Part shown: positions 1 through 5,433 of the stretch, one piece after another | Numbering within the stretch: the stretch's first letter is position 1 | Layout of the letters: every line of letters begins with the position of its first letter | Origin: Burkholderiales bacterium | GTDB taxonomy: Bacteria > Pseudomonadota > Gammaproteobacteria > Burkholderiales > JACMKV01 | Reading direction: 5' to 3' | Assembly: GCA_014379915.1 (NCBI GenBank) | Contig: JACMKV010000320.1 | Location: forward strand, 1-5,433 | Length of the DNA: 5,433 bases | The notes under the pieces: generated by a model | Told to the model about the DNA's origin: nothing | What the model saw: the letters and a program-made list of their open reading frames with translations, nothing else | Database searches by the model: none | Translations under genes and position numbers: made by a program

Positions 1-214
1 GCCGCAACGCAGAAACCAGCCAGCGCCAACGCCGACCAGCGTGTCATCCAGCCGATGACAAGCGGCACGCCGCCACCGATTTCCAGTGCGATGACCAGCG
101 GCAACAGCAGGGCCGGCACACCGATCGATTCCATATACCCCCGCGTGGCGGCGTAGCGTTACCCAGCTTCGTCGGCCGCGAGAGAATGAAGATATGCGCA
201 AGCAAAGACGCTAA
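1..214 (-). pseudogene. DoxX-family membrane protein, frameshifted and cut by window edge
   Basis: This is the N-terminal part of a DoxX-family protein, a small four-helix inner-membrane protein often linked to redox or thiol stress. Reading leftwards, one frame gives LASLLAHIFILSRPTKLGN (about 214-158), the usual first helix. A second frame gives YAATRGYMESIGVP followed by a hydrophobic segment LPLVIALEIGGG and a second helix (155-3), running off the window. The two frames differ by two extra bases (or one missing base) at about 156-157, and a TAA lies in the second frame at 159-161, so translation cannot cross. No ATG or ribosome binding site is seen before the first helix; a TTG at 205 is the only nearby in-frame start-like codon. 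It lies downstream of the MFS gene on the same strand. The family call is firm from the joined frames. Whether the frameshift is a mutation or a sequencing error cannot be told here. Confidence 0.75.
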
Positions 215-532
215 ATCAGAATTTGAATCGAGCGGCCACCATCTGGCGCTGTGCCGACAGTAGCACGCGCTCCATTTGTCCGTCGTTGAGGCGGTACGAT
301 TGAAGCGTAGGCTTCTTCGTTCGATTTGAGAACCGAGGATCTTAGGAACACGGCGTTTCGATTTTTAGAACGCAGTTCGTCAAGACTCGAAAAATTCTTG
401 GAATGCGGTTTTGGCGAAAATCGCGTTTTGGGAACGCTATTGCGACCGTTGAGCGACCTCGCGTTCCAAAGGCGGGTCGGCAAGCGCCTGCACGAGGTAA
501 TCGATATTGCACGGCCTGCCTGGCCGATCCCA
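215..532. other. Gap between MFS and DoxX with no supported gene
   Basis: These 318 bases are less GC-rich than their surroundings and hold only short open frames on both strands, none resembling a family I recognise. On the minus strand a fragment reading LKSNEEAYAS (about 327-298) is followed, in another frame, by YRLNDGQMERVLLSAQRQM (from 296) that continues to a TGA at 216-218. The second piece has the composition of real protein, so this may be the tail of a decayed gene, but I cannot name it. There is a weak hairpin of GCGTT/AACGC with a 5-base loop near 423-437, too short and too far from the MFS stop to be called a terminator. Confidence 0.3.
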
Positions 533-2209
533 CTATGGTTCAGGATGCGAGGATGACAGCAGCATCACATCATCGGGATGAGCAGCGAGCAGGTGCGTAA
601 TCTCGGGCGGCTTATCACCTCGGTGAAACCGGCGGACGTGTTCTTGCAGAACCCGGTCGGCATGGGTGACGCGTTCGTGTTGGCGCAAGTGCTCGAGCCA
701 CGACTCGACCATGAAGTGCTCGATGTACCTCGCAGGGTTCGCCGCATCCTCAAACATGCCCCACGCAAAAGCACCATCGCGGCGCCGCACGGCGCTCAGG
801 TCAGCCATCGCCGCGAGAAACGCCTTGCGTTCGGCAGGATCAATGCGGTATTCGACTGTCACTATAACGGGGCCACGGTCATCAGCGATCTCTCCTGCGA
901 CCGCCGGCGCCGGCCAGTGCATGGAAGGGCTGAGATCCATCTGTGCGCCAAGCTGCAATTTCCATCGCCATGTCAATGGAATCGTGAGCACCGCACCGCT
1001 CGCCGCGATTGCGAGCGTTGCAGGAATACCGAGCAGACTCGCGGTTTGCCCCCACAAGAGACTGCCGCCGCTCATCGCGCCAAAAAACACCGTAACGAAC
1101 ACCGCAAGCCCGCGGGCGCGCACCCAGTCGGGCAAGGACAACTGGGCGGAGACGTTGAGACTGGATAAAACCGCGATCCAGGAAATTCCAGCCAGCAGGC
1201 TTGCCGCCGCAGCGATCCGTTGATCCGGCACCAGTGCGAAGATCAGCAGGACTAGTGCCGTGCCTATCGTGCCGAGCGCCACCAGGCGGTCCGCGCCTAG
1301 CGCGGCCCTAAGCCGCGGCAGCAGAAACGCGCCACCCACGGCGCCCGCGCCAATGCAACCAAGAAGAATGCCGTAGAGCTGCGGGCCGCCGGCCAGGACC
1401 TCGCGCACAATCAGCGGCAACAACGCCCAATACGCGCTGGCGAACACGAAGAAGGCAACCGCGCGCATGAGCGTCGCGCGCAGCGACGCGCTGTGGCGGA
1501 CATAACGCAGACCGGCACGAATCGCGCTGACAAAGCGCTCCGCAGGCAGATGTCTGCCTACCGATGGCTGCTGGCGCCACCAAATCAGAGCTGCGATGAT
1601 GCCTAGAAAGCTCAGCGCGTTCAGCAAGAACGGCCAAGCGATGCCAAAGGCAGCGATGATAAATCCGCCGACCGCGGGCCCGATCGCCCGGCTGATGTTG
1701 ATCCCGACGCTGTTAAGCGCGATGGCGGCTTGGAGATCTTGCCTGGGCACCAGCCGCGGCACGATAGCCTGCCAGGCCGGAACCGTGAGCGCGGCGCCGC
1801 TGCCAGCGAGGAAGATGAACAGCAGGAGAAGCGGCGGCGTCATTAGTTCGAACAGCACCAGCAGTCCGAGTAGCACGATGATGATCGCGAGCGACACCTG
1901 TGCCGCAATGAGCAGTTTGCGTCGATCGACGATGTCCGCCAACGCGCCCGCGGGTAAGGCAAAGAGGAAAATAGGCAAGGTGGTGGCAGTTTGAACCAAA
2001 GCCACGAGCAGCGGCGACGAGGCCAGCGTCGTCATCAGCCAGCCCGCCGCTACGTCGTTCATCCAAGTGCCAACGTTGGAGACGACCGTTGCGCCCCAAA
2101 GCACGGCGAACGCGGGGTTGCGGAAGGGCGCAAATGCCGGGCTTCCTGAAGTCGGGGCCGGTGAACCTGCGGCCGCCTCGTTAACCGAGCGTTCCATTAG
2201 CAAGGTCAT
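533..2209 (-). CDS. MFS_3-type exporter with C-terminal soluble domain
   Basis: This is a major facilitator superfamily efflux protein of the MFS_3 / EntS-like type, a proton-driven inner-membrane exporter; the substrate cannot be read from sequence. The 558 residues match the usual length of the family (about 520-560). After a short Pro/Ala/Ser-rich leader, helices begin near residue 32 (FAVLWGATVVSNVGTWMND). The MFS motif A variant GALADIVDRRKLL is at 88-100, helices continue to about 412, and a loop with DWVRARGLAVFVTVFFGAMS is at 361-380. Residues 447-545 form a soluble tail (VEYRIDPAERKAF, then VESWLEHLRQHERVTHADR) typical of this subfamily and resembling an antibiotic-monooxygenase-like fold. 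The start is uncertain: ATG at 2209 uses codons shared with the truncated lysR gene, while ATG at 2197 (four codons later) lies just past the end of LysR homology. Neither has a well-spaced ribosome binding site. The frame overlaps the end of lysR and may be transcribed with it. Confidence 0.9.
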   Translation of the reverse strand: MTLLMERSVNEAAAGSPAPTSGSPAFAPFRNPAFAVLWGATVVSNVGTWMNDVAAGWLMTTLASSPLLVALVQTATTLPIFLFALPAGALADIVDRRKLLIAAQVSLAIIIVLLGLLVLFELMTPPLLLLFIFLAGSGAALTVPAWQAIVPRLVPRQDLQAAIALNSVGINISRAIGPAVGGFIIAAFGIAWPFLLNALSFLGIIAALIWWRQQPSVGRHLPAERFVSAIRAGLRYVRHSASLRATLMRAVAFFVFASAYWALLPLIVREVLAGGPQLYGILLGCIGAGAVGGAFLLPRLRAALGADRLVALGTIGTALVLLIFALVPDQRIAAAASLLAGISWIAVLSSLNVSAQLSLPDWVRARGLAVFVTVFFGAMSGGSLLWGQTASLLGIPATLAIAASGAVLTIPLTWRWKLQLGAQMDLSPSMHWPAPAVAGEIADDRGPVIVTVEYRIDPAERKAFLAAMADLSAVRRRDGAFAWGMFEDAANPARYIEHFMVESWLEHLRQHERVTHADRVLQEHVRRFHRGDKPPEITHLLAAHPDDVMLLSSSHPEP

Positions 2210-2627
2210 AGCCTTCGTTCAGAATGTCGACGTGCCGGTCGTCGAAGTTGAGCGCAACTTCGAGCCGGGGATGGCGGCCCAGGAAAGGAAACAGGATCGG
2301 CCCCAGAACCATGGTGCCAAAACTCATCGGCGCAGTGATTTGAATCTGCCCGCAAAGATCGCCGCCGCGATCAGTGATTTCGTCCGCGGCGGAATCGAGC
2401 TCGCGCATGATCTCCCGCGCCCGCTTGTGAAACGCGATTCCCTTGTCGGTGGCCGTGATTCCGCGAGTCGAGCGATGCAGCAATTCCATCCCGAGCTCCG
2501 TTTCCAGGTCCGCGATGCGCTTGCTCACGACCGACTTCGCCAGATTCAGCCTTAGCGCTGCGACGCTCATACCCCCGCTTTCCACCACCTGCACGAAGGT
2601 CGCGATGTTATCGAAGGTGTAATGCAT
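2181..2627 (-). CDS. LysR-family regulator, C-terminally truncated (probable pseudogene)
   Basis: This encodes the N-terminal half of a LysR-type transcriptional regulator: 148 residues against about 300 in the family. The winged helix-turn-helix covers residues about 4-62 (FDNIATFVQVVESGGMSVAA, then SVVSKRIADLE and LLHRSTRGITATDKG). A linker helix follows to about 85, and the effector domain starts at CGQIQITAPMSFG. Homology runs to EGYDLA, where an intact protein would continue with IR.G; here it ends five residues later at a TAA inside the MFS start region. About 150 residues of the inducer-binding domain are missing. I chose ATG 2627 (MHYTFDNIATF); an upstream TTG at 2636 would add three residues. 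It is divergent from pirin, and a dyad fitting a LysR box begins one base upstream of its ATG. If made, the product would be a DNA-binding domain without a sensor, so inactive or unregulated. Confidence 0.85.
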   Translation of the reverse strand: MHYTFDNIATFVQVVESGGMSVAALRLNLAKSVVSKRIADLETELGMELLHRSTRGITATDKGIAFHKRAREIMRELDSAADEITDRGGDLCGQIQITAPMSFGTMVLGPILFPFLGRHPRLEVALNFDDRHVDILNEGYDLANGTLG

Positions 2628-2660
2628 GTTCGGCAATAACGAACACGAAGTTCCAGGAAC
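2628..2660. promoter_or_regulatory. Candidate LysR operator: two adjacent dyads in the lysR-pirin divergent region
   Basis: Four GTTC/GAAC half-sites lie in 33 bases. GTTCG-N7-CGAAC (2628-2644) is a perfect dyad that contains the T-N11-A spacing typical of LysR boxes (T2630, A2642). GTTCC-A-GGAAC (2650-2660) is a second perfect dyad, 19 bases centre to centre. The cluster abuts the lysR ATG and lies 61-94 bases upstream of the pirin ATG, a usual place for a LysR protein that controls itself and a divergent gene. Function is inferred from position and symmetry only. A possible pirin -10 (TATTCT, 2690-2695) has no good -35 partner. Confidence 0.45.
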
Positions 2661-2721
2661 CCCGCATTCCAGTCGCGTTGTCCAACTCGTATTCTAGCGG
2701 CATTATGAAAAGGAGATTGCC

Positions 2722-3168
2722 ATGAGAAACAATGTTGACCTGAAAGTGAGACCCGTCGTCAAAGTCATACGCGGACAGGCGGCGAGCGACGGCGCGGGGG
2801 TGAAGCTCACTCGGGTGATCGGCACGCATGCCTTGCCGGAACTCGACCAGTCCTGCTGCTCGACGAATTCCGCTCGGACGACGCGAACGACTATGCCGCG
2901 GGATTTCCCGATCATCCGCATCGCGGGTTCGAAACGGTGACCTACATGCTGGCCGGACGCATGCGTCACGGCGACAATCACGGCAACGTGGGCTTGCTCA
3001 AACCCGGCAGCGTGCAATGGATGACCGCCGGGCGCGGAATCGTGCATTCGGAGATGCCCGAGCAGGAAAACGGCCTCATGTGGGGATTCCAGCTCTGGGT
3101 GAATCTGCCGGCAAAAGACAAAATGACTGCGCCGCGCTACCAGGATATTGCGCCCGAGAAGATCCTCG
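2722..3168 (+). pseudogene. Pirin-family protein, frameshifted and missing its C-terminal half
   Basis: Pirins are two-domain cupin iron proteins, some with quercetin 2,3-dioxygenase activity. The start is set by a good ribosome binding site, AAGGAGA at 2710-2716, five bases before ATG 2722 (MRNNVDLKVRPVVKVIRG). The first frame runs to LPELDQ (about 2850). The protein then continues in the next frame as LLLDEFRSDDANDYAAGFP from 2853, consistent with loss of one base in a GACCAG(T)TCC context. The second frame carries HPHRGFETVTYM (from 2913) and GRGIVHSEMPE, with H at 3045 and E at 3051. Together these hold the four metal ligands of the N-terminal cupin. Homology stops after YQDIAPEKI near 3167. 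The frame stays open to 3284 but only as antisense of ureC. About 149 residues remain of the usual 280-300, so the second cupin is lost. Identity is secure; even with the frameshift corrected the gene would be truncated. Confidence 0.88.
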
Positions 3169-3202
3169 ACGCACTTGCAGCTGATTTAATGAGTAAGCAG
3201 TT

Positions 3203-4900
3203 TCAAAACAAAAAATATCGCTGCGCCATCGGCAGCACTGACGCTGGTTCGCAAATCAAAAGCTCGCCATCGGCCTTGACCTGATAAGTCTCGGCATCGA
3301 CTTCGATGCGCGGCGTATAGTCGTTGTGCACCATATCGGCTTTGCCGATATTGCGCGTATTTTTGACAGCGACCAGCGGCTTGGCAAGCGCCAGCTCGTG
3401 CATTGCGGGATTACCGAGCGCGGCTCGCGAAACAAAGGTCAGCGAAGTCTTCAGCGCGCCGCCATAAGCGCCGAACATGTGGCGGTAATGCACGGGCTGC
3501 GGCGTCGGAATCGACGCGTTCGGGTCGCCCATCGCTGCCGCCGCGATCATGCCGCCTTTCAGAATCAGCGCCGGCTTGACGCCAAAAAACGCCGGCTTCC
3601 ACAGCACGATGTCAGCGAACTTGCCGGGTTCAAGCGAGCCGACTTCGTGCGCGATGCCGTGCGCGATCGCCGGATTGATCGTGTATTTGGCGATATAGCG
3701 CTTGACGCGAAAGTTGTCGCTGTCGGCGGTGTCGCCCGGCAACGCGCCGCGCTGCGATTTCATTTTGTGCGCGGTCTGCCAGGTGCGGATGATGGTTTCG
3801 CCGACCCGCCCCATCGCCTGCGAATCGCTCGACAGCATGCTGAAGGCGCCGAGGTCGTGCAGGATGTCTTCGGCGGCGATGGTCTCGCGGCGAATGCGCG
3901 ATTCGGCGAACGCCACGTCCTCGGCGATGCTGGCGTCGAGATGATGGCAGACCATCAGCATATCGAGATGCTCGTCTATCGTATTCACCGTGTACGGCCG
4001 CGTCGGATTGGTCGACGACGGCAGCACGTTCGCTTCCGCGCAGACCTTGATGATGTCGGGCGCATGGCCGCCGCCGGCGCCTTCGGTGTGGTAAGTATGG
4101 ATGGTGCGGCCCTTGAACGCCGCGATCGTGGTCTCGACGAAACCCGATTCGTTCAGCGTGTCGGTATGGATCGCGACCTGCACGTCCATCTCGTCGGCGA
4201 CCGCGAGGCAGTTGTCGATGGCGGCCGGTGTCGTGCCCCAATCTTCGTGCAGCTTGAGCCCGATCGCGCCCGCGTGGATTTGTTCGCGCAGGGGTTCGGG
4301 CAGGCTCGCATTGCCCTTGCCGAGAAAGCCGAGGTTCATCGGGAAGGCGTCCGCGGCCTGCAGCATGCGATGGATATGCCATGGGCCCGGCGTGCAGGTG
4401 GTCGCATTGGTTCCGGTCGCGGGACCAGTGCCGCCGCCGAGCATGGTCGTGATGCCGGACATCAACGCTTCTTCGATCTGCTGCGGGCAGATGAAATGGA
4501 TGTGCGAGTCGATGCCGCCGGCAGTCGCGATCATGCCTTCGCCAGCGATGATTTCGGTGGCCGCGCCGATGACGATGGTGACATTCGGTTGAATGTCGGG
4601 GTTGCCGGCCTTGCCGAGCGCGGCGATGCGGCCGTTCTTGATGCCGATGTCGGCTTTGAAGATGCCGCTGTGGTCGACGATCAACGCGTTGGTGATGACG
4701 GTATCGGCGACCTCTTTGTGCGCGCGCTGGCTTTGCCCCATGCCGTCGCGGATTACTTTGCCGCCGCCGAATTTCACTTCCTCGCCGTAGGTGGCGAAAT
4801 CATTTTCGACCGTGATCCAGAGATCGGTATCGGCGAGGCGAACACGGTCGCCGGTCGTCGGCCCGAACATTTCGGCGTAGGTCTGTCTCGATATTGTCAT
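3203..4900 (-). CDS. ureC: Urease alpha subunit (EC 3.5.1.5)
   Basis: This is the catalytic subunit of the cytoplasmic nickel enzyme that hydrolyses urea to ammonia and carbamate. At 565 residues it is full length (family about 565-573), from MTISRQTYAEMFGPTTGDRV to the characteristic end LPMAQRYFLF. All active-site residues are visible. Nickel ligands are H133 and H135 in DSHIHFICPQQ, K216 (the lysine that is carbamylated) in GLKLHEDWG, H245 in AIHTDTLNESG, H271 in TYHTEGAGGGHAPD, and D359 in LSSDSQAMGR. H218 follows the lysine, C318 and H319 of the active-site flap are in MVCHHLDAS, and R335 is in ESRIRRET. It starts 10 bases after the ureB stop, so the two are surely co-transcribed. A weak GAG upstream is the only ribosome binding site hint. 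ureE or other accessory genes do not follow; instead a truncated, convergent pirin lies about 35 bases past its stop. The enzyme would need ureA and nickel-insertion genes from elsewhere. Confidence 0.98.
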   Translation of the reverse strand: MTISRQTYAEMFGPTTGDRVRLADTDLWITVENDFATYGEEVKFGGGKVIRDGMGQSQRAHKEVADTVITNALIVDHSGIFKADIGIKNGRIAALGKAGNPDIQPNVTIVIGAATEIIAGEGMIATAGGIDSHIHFICPQQIEEALMSGITTMLGGGTGPATGTNATTCTPGPWHIHRMLQAADAFPMNLGFLGKGNASLPEPLREQIHAGAIGLKLHEDWGTTPAAIDNCLAVADEMDVQVAIHTDTLNESGFVETTIAAFKGRTIHTYHTEGAGGGHAPDIIKVCAEANVLPSSTNPTRPYTVNTIDEHLDMLMVCHHLDASIAEDVAFAESRIRRETIAAEDILHDLGAFSMLSSDSQAMGRVGETIIRTWQTAHKMKSQRGALPGDTADSDNFRVKRYIAKYTINPAIAHGIAHEVGSLEPGKFADIVLWKPAFFGVKPALILKGGMIAAAAMGDPNASIPTPQPVHYRHMFGAYGGALKTSLTFVSRAALGNPAMHELALAKPLVAVKNTRNIGKADMVHNDYTPRIEVDAETYQVKADGELLICEPASVLPMAQRYFLF

Positions 4901-4910
4901 GCTCGATATT

Positions 4911-5219
4911 TTATTTCAGCGCTCCCATCACCTTGCCGGTAAAGCCATACACCTTGCGGTCCCCGGCGAGAGCGACGAGCTCGACCGTGCGCGTCTGTCC
5001 GGGCTCGAAACGCACCGCGGTGCCGGCTGCGACGTTCAGGCGAAATCCATACGCGGCCGCACGATCGAAACGCAAGGCCGCGTTGGTCTCGAAAAAATGG
5101 TAATGCGAACCGACCTGTATCGGCCGGTCGCCGCTGTTGGCGACTCGCAAGATGATGGTTCGGCGCCCGGCGTTGAGTTCGATTTCGCCGTGCGCGATTT
5201 TCATTTCACCGGGGATCAT
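4911..5219 (-). CDS. ureB: Urease beta subunit
   Basis: This is the small beta subunit that packs with UreA and UreC in the bacterial urease (ABC)3 assembly. The start is ATG 5219 (MIPGEMKIAHGEIELNAG), which gives 102 residues, the normal length (about 101-106). The frame stays open upstream to 5342, but that extension is repeat sequence with no UreB character. Family signatures are GDRPIQVGSHYHFFE (residues 30-44), ALRFDR (48-53), AGTAVRFEPGQ (65-75) and KVYGFTGKVMG near the end. Its stop is 10 bases before ureC. No clear Shine-Dalgarno sequence precedes the ATG; the repeat begins only about 12-20 bases upstream and may have displaced the native leader and ureA. The subunit itself looks undamaged. 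Confidence 0.96.
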   Translation of the reverse strand: MIPGEMKIAHGEIELNAGRRTIILRVANSGDRPIQVGSHYHFFETNAALRFDRAAAYGFRLNVAAGTAVRFEPGQTRTVELVALAGDRKVYGFTGKVMGALK

Positions 5220-5230
5220 GCCGTGCTTAA

Positions 5231-5433
5231 AGAGGCTGTTGAAAAACGTAGCGGGCGCAGCGCGCGGCCTGCGGGAAGAGCAGGATTCCACGCCGGCAGG
5301 CGTGGATGCGACCCCGAAGGCGCGCATAGCGACCGCATTCATCCGGCGCTTGGCATCCCGCTTCGCGGTCGCATCCCCAGAGGGGTCCCTGCTCCGCGCT
5401 TCGCGGGCGCACGAGGCGCTGCGGGCCGAAAAA
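5231..5433. repeat. Structured GC-rich intergenic repeat, possibly a non-coding mobile repeat
   Basis: No family resembling a gene is found here, and the sequence is dense in symmetry. TCCACGCC/GGCGTGGA forms an 8-bp stem with a GGCA loop (5287-5306). GGATGCGACC (5304-5313) pairs with GGTCGCATCC (5367-5376), a perfect 10-bp stem. GCGACCGC (5329-5336) pairs with GCGGTCGC (5365-5372), competing with the previous stem. CCCC-AGA-GGGG lies at 5375-5385. A segment starting GCGGGCGCA at 5251 is echoed by another starting GCGGGCGCA at 5403, each followed by a GC-rich TGCGGG. The left edge has GGCTGTTGAAAAACG (5234-5248) and the window ends in CCGAAAAA, so A-rich edges flank the GC core. This looks like a dispersed intergenic repeat or MITE-like element; copy number cannot be seen. 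It occupies the place where ureA would normally lie. Confidence 0.5.

Noticed and set aside
423..437. Hairpin GCGTT/AACGC as a terminator for the MFS gene
   Set aside because: The stem is only 5 bp, it lies about 100 bases after the stop, and no T-run follows.
211..556. Short open frames on both strands in the MFS-DoxX gap (76-90 codons)
   Set aside because: They have no ribosome binding site and no recognisable domain, and they overlap one another on both strands.
578..1223. Two plus-strand frames of 185-196 codons opposite the MFS gene
   Set aside because: They are antisense shadows of the transporter, with low-complexity Arg/Ala composition and no domain.
2067..2555. A 162-codon plus-strand frame
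   Set aside because: It runs antisense across the MFS start and lysR, both of which have clear homology on the minus strand.
3630..4382. A 250-codon minus-strand frame overlapping ureC
   Set aside because: It is a second reading frame inside ureC, Arg/His-rich with no family signature.
3326..4942. A 538-codon open frame on the plus strand
   Set aside because: It lies antisense to ureC and is rich in Arg, Asp, Gly and Ala as expected from the reverse strand of a GC-rich gene; ureC has all its catalytic motifs.
5220..5342. N-terminal extension of ureB by 41 codons
   Set aside because: The family start MIPGE at 5219 gives the normal length; the extension translates the repeat.
5227..5412. A 61-codon minus-strand frame upstream of ureB
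   Set aside because: It is contained in the structured repeat and is Arg/Cys/Gly-rich; it looks like a spurious translation of repeat DNA, not ureA.

Overview
The window is about 60% GC and looks like a proteobacterial chromosome, most likely a betaproteobacterium. That placement is an inference from protein style and GC content; there is no rRNA or marker gene to confirm it. It starts inside a broken DoxX gene and ends inside a structured repeat, so it may be a short draft or metagenomic contig whose right end stopped at a repeat.

Left part (1-3200). On the minus strand, in transcription order, lie a LysR-type regulator (2181-2627), an MFS_3-type drug/metabolite exporter (533-2209) and a DoxX-family membrane protein (1 to about 214). 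A pirin gene runs the opposite way from 2722. Its promoter region, shared with lysR, holds four GTTC/GAAC half-sites that form two dyads, one of which fits the LysR T-N11-A pattern. LysR, pirin and DoxX genes often sit together in proteobacteria, but here most are damaged. LysR stops about halfway and runs directly into the MFS start. Pirin has a one-base frameshift and loses its C-terminal half. DoxX carries a frameshift. Only the MFS transporter looks whole. About 315 bases between MFS and DoxX hold no convincing gene.

Right part (3203-5219). Two intact urease structural genes lie on the minus strand: ureB (102 aa) and ureC (565 aa, all catalytic and nickel-binding residues present), 10 bases apart as in an operon. 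ureC ends about 35 bases from the point where pirin homology stops, so a rearrangement joined the two regions. Upstream of ureB, where ureA would be expected, there is a dense inverted-repeat sequence (5231 to the end) that resembles a mobile intergenic repeat. Neither ureA nor the accessory genes ureDEFG are present in the window.

Overall this is a decayed and rearranged accessory region: one intact exporter and a urease beta/alpha pair flanked by broken genes and a repeat. No new defence, mobile or biosynthetic system is supported. The features most worth checking are the breakpoints, the missing ureA, the repeat and the lysR-pirin operator cluster.
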